DNA from: Nitrosomonadales bacterium
GTDB lineage: Bacteria > Pseudomonadota > Gammaproteobacteria > Burkholderiales > Methylophilaceae
Length of the DNA stretch: 44,060 nucleotides
Direction: 5' to 3'
Assembly: GCA_028344855.1 (NCBI GenBank)
Contig: JAOMCC010000006.1
Span: forward strand, 1-44,060
This document shows, one piece after another, positions 1 through 11,275 of this stretch. Both the position numbers and the translations under genes were made by a program. The notes beneath the pieces are model-generated. The model was given only the letters and a program-made list of their open reading frames with translations, had not been told where the DNA came from and did not search any database. The stretch's first letter is position 1. The number at the start of each line of letters is the position of its first letter.

Positions 1-1
1 A

Positions 2-427
2 AAAAAGGAAAAAACAGGATTAAAAAAATTCATTTCATATAAAGTTAAACCAAACGAAACTTATATGAGTAAGTCGCAAATTAAGCATTTTATAAAAATA
101 TTAAATGATTGGAAGCTTGAGCTAAGCAGCGATATAGATAGAACAGTAAGTAATATGCAAGATGAACTAACAGCATACGCAGATCCTAACGATAGAGCTA
201 GTCAAGAGTCTGATATGGCCCTTGAGCTTCGAAATAGGGATCGAGAAAGAAAACTTATTAAAAAAATAGAAAATACTTTATTAAATATTGAAAATGATGA
301 ATACGGTTATTGCACTTCATGTGGTGAGGAAATTGGATTAAATCGATTATTAGCAAGACCAACTGCGACTTTATGTATTGACTGTAAAACACTTGATGAA
401 ATTAGAGAAAAACAAATGGCAAAATAA
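2..427 (+). CDS. dksA: RNA polymerase-binding transcription factor DksA (5' end cut by window edge)
   Basis: [17 protein letters not shown]4-type zinc finger ([12 protein letters not shown]...LCIDCKT) and REKQMAK tail. The frame is open upstream of the tracked ATG to base 2 and reads ...[21 protein letters not shown], which resembles the E. coli DksA N-terminus (VEPYQEKPGEEYMNEAQLAHF). Confidence 0.97.
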   Translation, partial: KKEKTGLKKFISYKVKPNETYMSKSQIKHFIKILNDWKLELSSDIDRTVSNMQDELTAYADPNDRASQESDMALELRNRDRERKLIKKIENTLLNIENDEYGYCTSCGEEIGLNRLLARPTATLCIDCKTLDEIREKQMAK

Positions 428-450
428 AAACCCAGGTTAGCTGGGTTTTT
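426..450. terminator. Bidirectional intrinsic terminator between convergent dksA and pnp
   Basis: Perfect 10-bp inverted repeat aaaaacccag-gttag-ctgggttttt with A/T tracts on both flanks, between convergent stops. Confidence 0.88.
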
Positions 451-461
451 ATTTATAAGTT

Positions 462-2582
462 TCAATCTTCTTTCTTCTTTTCATCAGAAGCTGGTAAATC
501 AATTAATGCTTTTGCACTAACTCTCACTCTTCCTTTGTCATCAACCTCTATTACTTTAACTTTTACTTCATCTCCCTCCGATAAATGATCTTTCACTGCT
601 TTAATTCTCTCATGTGCTATCTGAGAAATATGAAGTAAGCCGTCTTTACCGGGCAATAAAGAAACAATAGCTCCAAAATCGAGAATCTTAATAACCTTTC
701 CATCATAAATTTGATCTACCTCTACATCAGCAGTAATTTCTTTAATCCTTTCTAAGGCTGCCTCCCCAGATTCTGCACTTGTACATGCAATTTTAATGAG
801 GCCTTCATCGTCAATATCAATCGTTGCCCCAGTTTCAGCTGCCAAACCTTTAATTACTGCTCCGCCTTTTCCAATTACATCTCTAATTTTATCTGTATGA
901 ATTTTTAATGTAAGAATCTGTGGGGCAAATTTTGAAAGATTTTCACGGCTACCTTTAAGCGCTTTCTTCATTATTTTTAAAATATGATCTATACCTTCTC
1001 TAGCTTGACTTAGGGCTACTTGCATTATTTCAGTAGTAATACCTGTAATTTTAATATCCATTTGTAACGCTGTAATTCCATTATCTGTTCCTGCAACTTT
1101 GAAGTCCATATCACCTAAATGATCTTCATCTCCTAAAATATCAGTAAGGACTGCTACTCTATTATTCTCTTTAATTAATCCCATTGCTATTCCAGCAACA
1201 TGATCCTTAATTGGAACACCAGCATCCATCATAGCCATTGTGCCTCCACAAACTGAAGCCATGGAACTTGAACCATTTGACTCTGTAATCTCTGAAACAA
1301 GTCTAATTGTATAATCAAAATCTTCTTGATTAGGTAATGCCGCACTTAATGCTCTTTTTGCTAATTTACCATGACCAATCTCTCTCCGTTTAGGAGTTCC
1401 AACTCTTCCTGTTTCACCAGTTGCATAAGGGGGAAAATTATAATGAAGCATGAATCTATCCTTATACTCTCCTTGAAGAGCGTCAATAATTTGTTCATCT
1501 CGGCCTGTACCTAATGTTGCTACTACAATTGCCTGAGTTTCCCCTCTTGTAAACAAAGCAGAACCATGAGCTCTTGGTAAAATACCTGTCCTAATTTCTA
1601 TAGGCCTAACTGTTCGAGTATCTCTACCATCTATTCGAGGATCACCATCGAGAATTTTGGTCCTAACAATTTTTGCTTCTAGATTATGAAATTCATCTTT
1701 GATTTGATTTAATTGAGTTGTACTTGTCTCTTCTTCAACAAGGTTATCTAAAACTTTATCTCTTATTAAAGAAATTTTTTCTGAACGCTCTCCTTTTGAT
1801 TTAATAGAAAAAGCTTTCTCTAAATCCTTTGCAGCAATCTTTTCAATATTATCAATTAATTTTTTATCTGCTTCAGGAGCAACCCAATCCCAAGGCTCTT
1901 TGGCAGCTTCTTTTGCTAATTCATTTATTAATTTAATAACTGGTTGCATTGCTTTATGTCCTTCTAAAACTGCATCTAACATAACTTTTTCCGGTAATTC
2001 TTTCGCTTCAGATTCAACCATTAACACAGCGCTGTCACTTCCAGCAACAACTAAATCAAGCTCCGTTGATTCCATTTCTGTTTTTGAAGGATTTATTACA
2101 AATTTATTCTTGAGATAACCAACCCTTGCGGCACCTATAGGTCCATGAAAAGGAATACCTGAAATTGCTAATGCTGCGGAAGCGCCAATAATTGCTGGAA
2201 TGTCTGAATCAATTTCACTATCAGAAGACATTACAGTTGCCACAATTTGAATCTCATTATAAAAATTATCTGGAAATAAAGGTCTTAACGGTCTATCTAT
2301 TAAACGACTAGTAAGAGTTTCTTTTTCGCTAGGTCTTCCTTCTCTTTTAAAAAAACCTCCTGGAATTTTTCCTCCTGCATAATTTTTTTCTTGATAATCC
2401 ACAGTCAGTGGAAAAAAATCTTGCCCTTCTTTTGCCTCTTTTCTACCTACAGTAGTCACAAAAACAACTGTGTCTCCATAACTTACCATTACTGCGCCAT
2501 CCGCTTGTCTTCCTATTTCTCCAGTTTCTATTTTTAAATCATAAGCTCCAAATTTAATACTTTTTTTTATTACATTAAACAT
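462..2582 (-). CDS. pnp: Polyribonucleotide nucleotidyltransferase
   Basis: Two RNase PH-like domains ([35 protein letters not shown]), KH motif ([15 protein letters not shown]) and C-terminal S1 domain. Confidence 0.98.
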   Translation of the reverse strand: MFNVIKKSIKFGAYDLKIETGEIGRQADGAVMVSYGDTVVFVTTVGRKEAKEGQDFFPLTVDYQEKNYAGGKIPGGFFKREGRPSEKETLTSRLIDRPLRPLFPDNFYNEIQIVATVMSSDSEIDSDIPAIIGASAALAISGIPFHGPIGAARVGYLKNKFVINPSKTEMESTELDLVVAGSDSAVLMVESEAKELPEKVMLDAVLEGHKAMQPVIKLINELAKEAAKEPWDWVAPEADKKLIDNIEKIAAKDLEKAFSIKSKGERSEKISLIRDKVLDNLVEEETSTTQLNQIKDEFHNLEAKIVRTKILDGDPRIDGRDTRTVRPIEIRTGILPRAHGSALFTRGETQAIVVATLGTGRDEQIIDALQGEYKDRFMLHYNFPPYATGETGRVGTPKRREIGHGKLAKRALSAALPNQEDFDYTIRLVSEITESNGSSSMASVCGGTMAMMDAGVPIKDHVAGIAMGLIKENNRVAVLTDILGDEDHLGDMDFKVAGTDNGITALQMDIKITGITTEIMQVALSQAREGIDHILKIMKKALKGSRENLSKFAPQILTLKIHTDKIRDVIGKGGAVIKGLAAETGATIDIDDEGLIKIACTSAESGEAALERIKEITADVEVDQIYDGKVIKILDFGAIVSLLPGKDGLLHISQIAHERIKAVKDHLSEGDEVKVKVIEVDDKGRVRVSAKALIDLPASDEKKKED

Positions 2583-2647
2583 TTAATTATCCTTTAATAT
2601 TGATTCATTATTCACTTCTCGGTAATGAATATTTTCTTTATAACAAA

Positions 2648-2688
2648 AAAGCCGACTCAAACAAATTTAATTGTATGCAATCGGCTTT
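2648..2688 (-). terminator. rpsO-pnp intergenic hairpin / intrinsic terminator
   Basis: aaagccga...tcggcttt inverted repeat with a T-run on the minus strand, immediately 3' of rpsO and upstream of pnp. Confidence 0.75.
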
Positions 2689-2705
2689 GAATTTTAATTA
2701 CTTTT

Positions 2706-2975
2706 CTATTTTCTAAGACCAAGACTTTTAATTAGCCCTTGGTATCGCTCTAAATTTTGACGCTTTAAATAATCAAGAAGCTTTCGCCTCTGACTTACAA
2801 GAGCCAATAGGCCCCTTCGCGAATGATGATCTTTAGCATTAGTTTTAAAATGCTCTGTTAAATATGCTATACGATCGGTCATTAATGCTATTTGAACTTC
2901 AGGCGATCCTGTATCATTTTTAGCTATCTGATATTTACTAACAATTTTTTCTTTTTCTATAGCAGTACTAGTCAT
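2706..2975 (-). CDS. rpsO: 30S ribosomal protein S15
   Basis: [51 protein letters not shown]. Confidence 0.98.
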   Translation of the reverse strand: MTSTAIEKEKIVSKYQIAKNDTGSPEVQIALMTDRIAYLTEHFKTNAKDHHSRRGLLALVSQRRKLLDYLKRQNLERYQGLIKSLGLRK

Positions 2976-3040
2976 TCAATTCTCCTATTACAGAACCGCA
3001 CATTTTAACGGCATTTTAATAAATTAACAATATATTTAAA

Positions 3041-3949
3041 TCATTTCTTTTCTTGTGATATTAATCGTTTTACTTTTAAATTTTCTATTTCATCAACCTC
3101 GCCCAAGCCAATAAATTTATTACCTTTACCATAAAGTCTATAGTACCCCGATAAGCTTTTTGTTTTCTTAATTATTTTTCCATCTTTAAGAGCGCTTTCC
3201 TCTTTAATTTTTAGCTTCATTTTTTTAAAACTATTTAATAATATTTCCATTGGTAGCAAAATTTCTGGCTTATTTTCATCTTTTAATTTTTCTATTTCTT
3301 CAATTTTTAAAGCCTTTTCTAAATTTAAATGGCCAATATTAGTCCTTTCTAGCTTTAATAAGTAGGCACCAACATTTAATTTTGCCCCAATATCTTCAGC
3401 TAAAGTTCTTATATATGTTCCTTTTGAACACTCTATTTTTAATTTAAGTTTATCTTCATAAAAATCTAGAACTTCAATTGCATAAATCATAATCTTACGT
3501 TTTGTTCGCTTTATTTCTAAGCCTTCTCTAGCATAAATATATAATGGTTTTCCTTTATGCTTCAGTGCTGAATACATTGGAGGAATTTGATAAATTTGGC
3601 CTTTAAATTTTTGTAAAACTTTTTTTATTGAATTTAGTGAAGGTAAATTTTTTATATCTTGTTTAATAATTTTTCCTTCAGAATCACCAGTAGAACTTTT
3701 ATACCCTAACTTTATTAACGCTTCGTAAGTTTTATCAGCATTCAATAAATAACTTGAAAACTTAGTAGCCTCACCTAGACAAATTGGTAACAAACCAGTT
3801 GCCATTGGATCTAAGGTTCCTGTATGACCTACTTTTTTTGGTGTAAATAAAAATTTAATTTTTGAAACAATCTGACTTGAAGAAACTCCGAGTGATTTAT
3901 CAACAAGTAATAGTCCATCAATATCTAATTTGAGGCGTTTATATTGCAT
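3041..3949 (-). CDS. truB: tRNA pseudouridine(55) synthase TruB
   Basis: GLLLVDKSLGVSS, KKVGHTGTLDPMATGLLPICLGEATKFS, CSKGTYIRTLAEDIG. Confidence 0.97.
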   Translation of the reverse strand: MQYKRLKLDIDGLLLVDKSLGVSSSQIVSKIKFLFTPKKVGHTGTLDPMATGLLPICLGEATKFSSYLLNADKTYEALIKLGYKSSTGDSEGKIIKQDIKNLPSLNSIKKVLQKFKGQIYQIPPMYSALKHKGKPLYIYAREGLEIKRTKRKIMIYAIEVLDFYEDKLKLKIECSKGTYIRTLAEDIGAKLNVGAYLLKLERTNIGHLNLEKALKIEEIEKLKDENKPEILLPMEILLNSFKKMKLKIKEESALKDGKIIKKTKSLSGYYRLYGKGNKFIGLGEVDEIENLKVKRLISQEKK

Positions 3950-3952
3950 GTT

Positions 3953-4300
3953 TTATTTTTCAGGGGGTAAAACCGAATCTAGTAACTCTGAAATTTTGGT
4001 ACTCTCATCTATAGTTTTATCATAAAAAAAATGTAATTTTGGAATACCTCTTGTTGTCATTCTTTTTGCTAATTGTGCTCTAAAAAATGGTATAGATCTA
4101 TTAATACCTTTAATTATCTGATTATCATATTCTGGGGAAATAAAGAATATTTTGGCATGCTTTAAACAAGGAGATACCTCAACGTCAAGAATAGTCAACA
4201 TTCTTAAAGCAGGATCTTTTATTTCGGTTTGCAATAAATTTGCAAGCTCTTTTTTAATTTGTTGACTGATGCGATCACTTCTTGGGTAATCTTTTACCAA
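3953..4300 (-). CDS. rbfA: Ribosome-binding factor A (start reassigned to TTG at 4300)
   Basis: YPRSDRISQQIKKELANLLQTEIKDPAL...ILDVEVSPCLKHAKIFFI. On the minus strand, ccAGGAAgctataaaTTG gives a Shine-Dalgarno-like AGGAA about 8 nt before a TTG just after the infB stop. The tracked ATG start at 4366 lies inside infB. Confidence 0.85.
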   Translation of the reverse strand: MVKDYPRSDRISQQIKKELANLLQTEIKDPALRMLTILDVEVSPCLKHAKIFFISPEYDNQIIKGINRSIPFFRAQLAKRMTTRGIPKLHFFYDKTIDESTKISELLDSVLPPEK

Positions 4301-4301
4301 T

Positions 4302-6764
4302 TTATAGCTTCCTGGGAATTTGAACCATTTCAAAAACTTCAACATTATCTCCAACTTTAATATCATTAAAGTTTTTTAAAGATAACCCACATTCAATATT
4401 TGCTTTTACTTCTTTTATGTCATCTTTAAATCTTTTTAAAGAATCTAGTTCTCCTTCAAAAATAACATTATTATCTCTTAAAAGACGAACATTAGAATTT
4501 CTTCTAATTAATCCCTCTAAAACGATACAACCAGCAATATTACCAACTTTAGATGCTTTGTAAATTTCTCTAATTTCAACTAAACCTAAAATATTTTCTT
4601 TTTGCTCTGGAGCTAATAATCCACCTAATGCTGCTTTAACTTCATCAACTGCTTCATAAATAATGCTATAATTTCTTACATCAACTTCTAAATTATCAGC
4701 TAACTTTCTTGCCCCACTATCAGCTCTTACATTAAAAGCAATAATTACCGCATTAGAAGCAGATGCAAGATTTATATCAGATTCATTAACGGCACCAATT
4801 GCAGAATGAATTACATTTACTTTGACTTCATCTGTTGAGAGTTTTTCCAGTGAACCAGATAATGCTTCTGCGGATCCCTGAACATCTGCTTTAATTATCA
4901 ATGGTAAAAGCCTTACTTCAGCTTCTGTCATTTGATCAAAAACATTTTCCAATTTTGATGCTTGTTGCTTCGCTAATTTAACATCTCTAAATTTACCTTG
5001 TCTAAACAGAGCAATTTCTCTTACTTTTTTTTCATCATTTAAGACAATAAATTCATCACCAGCTTTTGGGACTTCTGACAGACCAGTCACTTCTACAGGA
5101 ATTGAAGGTCCGGCCTCTTTTACATCCTTACCAATCTCATTAAGCATTGATCTAATTTTACCAAATGCATTTCCTGCTAATAAACTATCTCCTGGTTTAA
5201 TAACTCCTGACTGGACCAATAGAGTGGTTACAGGCCCTCTACCTTTATCTAATCTTCCTTCTACGATAATACCTTTTGCAGGAGTATTAATTGAAGCTTT
5301 CAACTCTAAAATCTCAGCTTGTAACAAAATTGCATCTAAAAGATTTTCAACGCCTTCTCCAGTTTTTGCCGAAACTTCCACAAACATGGAGTCGCCACCT
5401 AAATCTTCTGGAATAACTTCATGAGCTAATAATTCATTTTTAACTTTTTCAGAGTTAGCTTCAGGCTTATCAATTTTATTAATTGCTACAATTAATGGAA
5501 CCTCAGCTGCTTTTGCATGATTTATACCTTCAATTGTTTGAGGCATGACGCCATCGTCTGCAGCAACAACCAAAATAACAATATCCGTTGCTTTTGCTCC
5601 TCTAGCCCTCATTGCTGAAAAGGCTTCATGACCTGGGGTATCAAGAAAAGTGATTACTCCTTTTTTATTTTCAACATGATAAGCTCCTATATGTTGAGTA
5701 ATTCCCCCAGCTTCCCCAGAAGCAATTCGTGATGTTCTAATAAAATCTAATAAAGAAGTTTTACCATGATCTACATGCCCCATAACTGTTACTACGGCCG
5801 GTCTTGTTTCAATTTCAGGCTTAATACTTTCTTCAATATTTAATAATGATTCTGGATCATTTTCTTCCGCAGCCATTGGGTTATGACCCATTTCTCCTAC
5901 AACTATCATTGCTGTTTCTTGATCAAGAACTTGGTTTATAGTAACCATCATTCCCATACCCATTAAAGTCTTAATGACTTCTGAAGCCTTAATAGCCATT
6001 TTATGACCTAAATCCGAAACTGAAATTGTTTCTGGTATTAAAATATCTCTTACAATTGGCTCACTGGGTGCAACAAAAGTTTGATCAGACTCTTGATTTA
6101 TATCTACATTTTTATTTTTATTTTTTGGAGGCCTCCAACCAGCATTATTAGAAGATCGATTTTTAATAGGTCTTTTCTTAATAGTTCTATCCACCCAATC
6201 ATTTTTCTTATCTTTCTTATCTTTCTTATCTTTTTCAATTTTTACTCCAGCTTTTGAAGCGGGTCTGTGAAGTGTTCCATCTTGGGATGGGTCCTTTTTC
6301 TTTTCTGATAAATCATTCGCTTGTGCCTCAGCTAGAGCTGCATGTCTTTTTTCTTCTTGGTTCCTAATACTTTTTTGATTATCATCTAAAACTTCTTTAG
6401 ATTTTATTAATTCTTTTTTATCTTTTTGTTCTATAGATTTTTCTTTAGATTGATCAGGTTTTAAAATTGTTCTTTTTTTTCTTACTTCTACTTGGATTGT
6501 TCTAGCTCTTCCATCACTATCAGTTTTTCGAATTTGGGTATTTTGTTTTCTTGTTAGTGTAATTTTAGATTTTGGGCGTAAAGAGGCTCCATGCTCAGCC
6601 CTAAGATAATTCAATAAAGCTGATTTATCTTCTTCTTTAAGTTCATCTGAAGCACTTGATTTATCAACTCCAGCACTTTTTAATTGCTCAAGTAATAAAT
6701 CTATGGGTAAGCTTAACTCACCAGCAAATTCTTCTACGTTAGATTTTCCCATCAACTGCCCCAC
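4302..6764 (-). CDS. infB: Translation initiation factor IF-2
   Basis: GTPase motifs [28 protein letters not shown]; highly charged N-terminal linker. Confidence 0.98.
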   Translation of the reverse strand: MGQLMGKSNVEEFAGELSLPIDLLLEQLKSAGVDKSSASDELKEEDKSALLNYLRAEHGASLRPKSKITLTRKQNTQIRKTDSDGRARTIQVEVRKKRTILKPDQSKEKSIEQKDKKELIKSKEVLDDNQKSIRNQEEKRHAALAEAQANDLSEKKKDPSQDGTLHRPASKAGVKIEKDKKDKKDKKNDWVDRTIKKRPIKNRSSNNAGWRPPKNKNKNVDINQESDQTFVAPSEPIVRDILIPETISVSDLGHKMAIKASEVIKTLMGMGMMVTINQVLDQETAMIVVGEMGHNPMAAEENDPESLLNIEESIKPEIETRPAVVTVMGHVDHGKTSLLDFIRTSRIASGEAGGITQHIGAYHVENKKGVITFLDTPGHEAFSAMRARGAKATDIVILVVAADDGVMPQTIEGINHAKAAEVPLIVAINKIDKPEANSEKVKNELLAHEVIPEDLGGDSMFVEVSAKTGEGVENLLDAILLQAEILELKASINTPAKGIIVEGRLDKGRGPVTTLLVQSGVIKPGDSLLAGNAFGKIRSMLNEIGKDVKEAGPSIPVEVTGLSEVPKAGDEFIVLNDEKKVREIALFRQGKFRDVKLAKQQASKLENVFDQMTEAEVRLLPLIIKADVQGSAEALSGSLEKLSTDEVKVNVIHSAIGAVNESDINLASASNAVIIAFNVRADSGARKLADNLEVDVRNYSIIYEAVDEVKAALGGLLAPEQKENILGLVEIREIYKASKVGNIAGCIVLEGLIRRNSNVRLLRDNNVIFEGELDSLKRFKDDIKEVKANIECGLSLKNFNDIKVGDNVEVFEMVQIPRKL

Positions 6765-6773
6765 TAAAATTTT

Positions 6774-8240
6774 TTAAACAAACCATGGCGCTCGTGCTGT
6801 CATAATTAGTTCCTTTGCTCTTTCTTCATCCATTTTGACTAATTCTATCAACTCGTCTACTGCTAATTCTGCTAAATCTTCCATAGTAATAATATCTTTT
6901 GATGCCAAAAGTTTAGCTGTATCAGAATCCATACCATCCATACCTAAAAGATCTGCTGCAGGCTCAGATACCTTTTCTTCCTTAGCAATAGCTGCAGTAA
7001 GTATTACTGCACTTGCTCTAGACCTTAATTCATTTACAGTTTCTTCATCAAAAGCTTCGATTTGAACCATTTCTTCAATAGGCACGTATGCTATTTCCTC
7101 TAATGAAGAAAATCCTTCCTGAACTAGGATATCTGCAACATCTTCATCAACATCTAGCTTTTCAATAAATAATTGACTAGCAGATGTATATTCTTCTTTA
7201 GTTTTTTGATCAGATTGCTCTTCAGTGAGAATATTTAATTCCCATCCAGTTAATTCAGATGCTAATCTAATATTCTGTCCGTTTCGTCCAATCGCTTGGG
7301 CTAATTGATCTTCTGAAACAACTAAATCCATACTATGTTTATCCTCATCGACTACAATACTTGAGACTTCTGCTGGGGCCATAGCATTTATAACGAATTG
7401 AGCTGGTTCTATTGACCACAAAACAATATCAACTCTTTCACCTGCCAACTCACTAGTAACTGCTTGAACTCTTGAGCCCCTCATTCCTACACATGTCCCA
7501 ACTGGATCAAGCCTTTGGTCATTTGCTTTAACTGCAATTTTTGATCTTAAACCAGGATCTCTGGATGCAGCCATAATTTCAAGTAAACCTTCCTCTATTT
7601 CAGGAACCTCTAATTCAAATAATCTAATTAAAAATTCTGGGGCTATTCTTGACAAAATTAATTGAGGCCCCCTCACAGTATCATCAATTTTAATTAGTAT
7701 TGCTCTAATTCGGTCACTTATTCTAAGATTTTCTTTAGGTATCATTTGCTCACGAGGTAAAATTGCATCTAATCTACCAATTTCAATGATTGCGTTCCCT
7801 CTTTCCATTCTTCTTATTTGTCCTGATACAAGTTTCTCGTCTTGTGCTAAAAAATCTTTGAGGATTTGTTCTCTTTCTGCTTCCCTAACTTTTTGTAAAA
7901 TTACTTGTTTTGCGGCTTGAGCTCCTATCCTACCGAACTCCTCAGAAGGAATTAGGTTTTTAATAACATCATTTATAGCTTTTCCCTTAGCTCTATCATC
8001 CTCTAGAGTAATTTCAGCATTCGGATTCTCAATCTGATCTTCAGGCAATATTGTTAAACATTTATAAGTTTTATACTCTCCGGTTTCTTGGTCAATTTCT
8101 ACTCGAATATCCACACCAGCATCATGCTTTTTTTTTGTTGCAGATGCTAATGCTAATTCTAGTGCTGTAAAAATTACTTCTCTAGCAACATTTTTTTCGT
8201 GTGCAAGAGCATCTACTAGTAATAATATGTCACGACTCAT
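6774..8240 (-). CDS. nusA: Transcription termination/antitermination factor NusA
   Basis: S1 and KH domains (DPVGTCVGMRGSRVQAVTSELAGERVDIV; AIGRNGQNIRLASELTGW), C-terminal acidic repeats. Confidence 0.98.
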   Translation of the reverse strand: MSRDILLLVDALAHEKNVAREVIFTALELALASATKKKHDAGVDIRVEIDQETGEYKTYKCLTILPEDQIENPNAEITLEDDRAKGKAINDVIKNLIPSEEFGRIGAQAAKQVILQKVREAEREQILKDFLAQDEKLVSGQIRRMERGNAIIEIGRLDAILPREQMIPKENLRISDRIRAILIKIDDTVRGPQLILSRIAPEFLIRLFELEVPEIEEGLLEIMAASRDPGLRSKIAVKANDQRLDPVGTCVGMRGSRVQAVTSELAGERVDIVLWSIEPAQFVINAMAPAEVSSIVVDEDKHSMDLVVSEDQLAQAIGRNGQNIRLASELTGWELNILTEEQSDQKTKEEYTSASQLFIEKLDVDEDVADILVQEGFSSLEEIAYVPIEEMVQIEAFDEETVNELRSRASAVILTAAIAKEEKVSEPAADLLGMDGMDSDTAKLLASKDIITMEDLAELAVDELIELVKMDEERAKELIMTARAPWFV

Positions 8241-8265
8241 TTAAATTCTCCGGTAAAACGTTTAA

Positions 8266-8703
8266 CTAAAATTCTGGGTCTAATCTTGCTTTCTCAATAT
8301 CATCTAATTTAATTTCTAATACAGCGTTATTAATTTCTAAAAGAATTAAATCTTTCTTCGTTCCTTGCAAAATTCCAACAAAATTTCTTTTATCTTCAAT
8401 AATAATTCGAGTTTTAATTTTAACTTTTTCTCCTTTAAACCTCTTGAAATCATTAATTTTTTTAATTACTCTATCCATTCCTGGCGAAGAAACTTCTAAT
8501 CGATCAAAGCTTATATCCTCTTCAACTGTTAAAACATTTTTAAGTTGGTTTGTTACTTCAACACAATCATCAATTGTTATAGAGCTTGGTTGATCAATAA
8601 AGATTCTTAACAATTCACCCCTGTTAATTATTTCAAGATCAACTAATTCGTAGCCTAATTTTGATACATTCTTTTCAATTAAAACTTCAAGATCAGCAGT
8701 CAA
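8266..8703 (-). CDS. rimP: Ribosome maturation factor RimP
   Basis: GYELVDLEI...LRIFID...ITIDDCVEVTNQL...LEVSSPGMDRVI; upstream of nusA. Confidence 0.95.
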   Translation of the reverse strand: MTADLEVLIEKNVSKLGYELVDLEIINRGELLRIFIDQPSSITIDDCVEVTNQLKNVLTVEEDISFDRLEVSSPGMDRVIKKINDFKRFKGEKVKIKTRIIIEDKRNFVGILQGTKKDLILLEINNAVLEIKLDDIEKARLDPEF

Positions 8704-8740
8704 TTTTTGGTTCCTTATTAAACATAAGTCCTAAAAACAA

Positions 8741-8762
8741 AAAAAGGCCTATAGGCCCTTTT
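8741..8762 (-). terminator. Intrinsic terminator of tyrS
   Basis: Palindrome ggcctataggcc followed on the minus strand by a long T-run. Confidence 0.75.
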
Positions 8763-8817
8763 ACTGTTGCGAATTATATCAATAAATTCAATAAATTGAA
8801 AGAATAAACTGAGAGTC

Positions 8818-10011
8818 TTAGGTGTTAATTTTTGCGAACTTTCTTTTTCCAACTTGAATTGTAAAACTTTCACCTTTTGGGACAATAAAATTTGATTTAT
8901 CGACTTTATCCCCATTAATTTTGATGCCTCCCCCTTTTATTAATCGATGGGCTTCAGAGGTACTTGAAACTAAATTAATTTTTTTAAGTAATTGAGGAAT
9001 ATTGATACCATCAGAATCAATATTTGTCAGTGAATGCTCCTCGATACCTTCTGGAACTTCTCCTTTAGCTCTTAAATTAAAATTATTTTCAGCTTCTTTA
9101 GCTACTTGATCATTATGAAGTCGACCTACAATTTCTTTAGCAAATTCTACCTTAATATTTTTTGGATTTTCTCCATCCTTGACTCTTTTTTTCCATAATC
9201 TTATATGGTCTGAAGACATTAAAGATAATGAGTCAATATATCTCCACATTAATTCATCAGATAGCGATAAGAGTTTTGCAAATACTATTTCTGGGGGCTC
9301 ATCTATTCCTATATAATTATTCGAAGATTTTGACATTTTTTGAATTCCATCTAGCCCCTCCAAAAGTGGCATTGTTAATATACATTGTGGTGTTTGGCCA
9401 GAATTTTTTTGTAATTCTCGCCCCATTAACAAATTAAATTTTTGATCTGTTCCTCCAATTTCTACGTCTGCATTTAATGCAACGGAATCATAACCTTGTA
9501 ACAACGGATAAAGGAATTCATGTATGGATATTGGTTGATTTGCTTTATATCTTTTTGCAAAATCTTCCCTTTCTAGCATTCTTGCGACAGTATGAGTTGA
9601 GGCTAGCTTAACAACTCCAGAAGCTCCCAAATCATCAAGCCATTTAGAATTAAAAACAATTTGTGTTTTTGATTGATCTAATATTTTAAAAACCTGCTCT
9701 GAATATGTTTTAGCATTTTCTTTTACCTTTTCCTTGGTTAAAGGTGGTCTTGTGACATTTTTACCTGTTGGGTCACCAATCATTCCAGTAAAGTCTCCAA
9801 TTAAAAAATAAACCTCATGGCCCAAATCCTGGAACTGTCTTAATTTATTTAATAACACTGCATGGCCTAAATGCAGATCTGGTGCAGTGGGATCAAATCC
9901 TGCTTTAATTTTAAGAGGCTTTTCTTTTTTTAATTTTTCAATTAACTCTGATTCGATTAAAATCTCATCAGTACCTCTTTTAATTATTTCTAATTCTTCC
10001 TTTTTATTCAC
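8818..10011 (-). CDS. tyrS: Tyrosyl-tRNA synthetase
   Basis: [40 protein letters not shown]-terminal S4 domain. Confidence 0.98.
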   Translation of the reverse strand: MNKKEELEIIKRGTDEILIESELIEKLKKEKPLKIKAGFDPTAPDLHLGHAVLLNKLRQFQDLGHEVYFLIGDFTGMIGDPTGKNVTRPPLTKEKVKENAKTYSEQVFKILDQSKTQIVFNSKWLDDLGASGVVKLASTHTVARMLEREDFAKRYKANQPISIHEFLYPLLQGYDSVALNADVEIGGTDQKFNLLMGRELQKNSGQTPQCILTMPLLEGLDGIQKMSKSSNNYIGIDEPPEIVFAKLLSLSDELMWRYIDSLSLMSSDHIRLWKKRVKDGENPKNIKVEFAKEIVGRLHNDQVAKEAENNFNLRAKGEVPEGIEEHSLTNIDSDGINIPQLLKKINLVSSTSEAHRLIKGGGIKINGDKVDKSNFIVPKGESFTIQVGKRKFAKINT

Positions 10012-10130
10012 TGTTTTATCTCAAAAAATTAAAATTAAGTTAATTCTATCTTAAATATAGGCTTAAAAAAATCCGACTTTAATTATTTTAAATACTTGAA
10101 TAAAAAATTAAATCCATCACAATAAATAAT

Positions 10131-11222
10131 ATGAAAAATTCATCTTTTTTAATCGGGGTAATGTCTGGTACAAGTTTAGATGGTATTGATATTGTTTTAA
10201 TTAATTATAAAAATAAAAGTATTAATATAATTGAATTTATTCAGATTCCTTATAAACAAGATATGAAAAAGAAATTTTTAGCTCTGCATTCAGACCAGCC
10301 CTCTGATTTAAAAAAATCAATCGAACTATCTTTACTTCATGCAAAAATTACAGCTAAAGGTATAAATCAAATTTTAAAGAAATTAAAACTTGAAGCCAAA
10401 AATATAAAATGTATTGGTTATCATGGACAAACTATTCGTCATTGTCCGAATAAAGGTTATTCATTACAACTCGGTAATGCAAATCTTTTAGCAGAACTAA
10501 CTAATATTACCGTTATATCTGATTTTAGAAATAGAGATATTGTTGCTGGTGGTCAAGGAGCTCCGCTTGTACCTGTATTTCATAAAGAATTTTTCTTCAA
10601 AAAAAATAAAAATATAGCAATAATTAATATTGGTGGTATCGCTAATATCACTTATCTCCCAGTGGATAAAAAAATTATTGGATTTGATATTGGTCCGGGA
10701 AATATTTTATTAGATCATTGGATGTATATTAATAATAATAAAAATTTCGATAATTTAGGTAAATGGGCAAAGTCAGGAAAATTAATTGATCATTTATTAT
10801 TAGATTTTAAAAAAGAACCTTTTTTCAAAAAAAAATTTCCCAAAACTACTGGGAGAGAGCTTTTTAACATAGATTGGTTAAATAAATTTAATATAAAAAA
10901 ATATGCTCCTGAAGATGTTCAAAGAACTTTACTCGAGTTAAGTGCAGTTTCAATAAATGATTCTATAAAGAGATTTTGCTCCAAAGTTGATGGAATTTAT
11001 ATTTGTGGTGGTGGTAGTCAAAACAAATTTTTAATTGAAAGACTTGAATCAATTACAAATATTAAAATTAATACTACAGACGAACTTAATATCCCAAGCC
11101 AACAAGTCGAAGCTGTAGCCTTTGCATGGTTAGCAGAAAAATGTTTAGCAAAAGAAAAAAATAATTCGCCTTCTATAACAGGAGCCAAAGGGCCTAGAAT
11201 TCTCGGTGTAATTCATTATTAA
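10131..11222 (+). CDS. anmK: Anhydro-N-acetylmuramic acid kinase
   Basis: GVMSGTSLDGIDIVL, GYHGQTIRHCP, GPGNILLDHW, CGGGSQN. Confidence 0.96.
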   Translation: MKNSSFLIGVMSGTSLDGIDIVLINYKNKSINIIEFIQIPYKQDMKKKFLALHSDQPSDLKKSIELSLLHAKITAKGINQILKKLKLEAKNIKCIGYHGQTIRHCPNKGYSLQLGNANLLAELTNITVISDFRNRDIVAGGQGAPLVPVFHKEFFFKKNKNIAIINIGGIANITYLPVDKKIIGFDIGPGNILLDHWMYINNNKNFDNLGKWAKSGKLIDHLLLDFKKEPFFKKKFPKTTGRELFNIDWLNKFNIKKYAPEDVQRTLLELSAVSINDSIKRFCSKVDGIYICGGGSQNKFLIERLESITNIKINTTDELNIPSQQVEAVAFAWLAEKCLAKEKNNSPSITGAKGPRILGVIHY

Positions 11223-11275
11223 TAAATAGCTCAGTTTAGGTATAATACGTTTTCTTTATTAATTAGATAAAGTTT

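Noticed and set aside
1900-2118. 72-aa plus-strand ORF antisense to pnp
   Set aside because: Shadow ORF opposite a well conserved gene. The same applies to 5224-5424, 6835-7065, 9228-9437, 16794-17048, 19682-19876, 20180-20389, 21465-21692, 23137-23439, 28668-28937, 30196-30384, 31021-31239, 35456-35656 and 40291-40554.
8718-8915. 65-aa minus-strand ORF at the tyrS 3' end
   Set aside because: It overlaps the tyrS C-terminal coding region in another frame and spans the tyrS terminator, with no recognisable protein motif.
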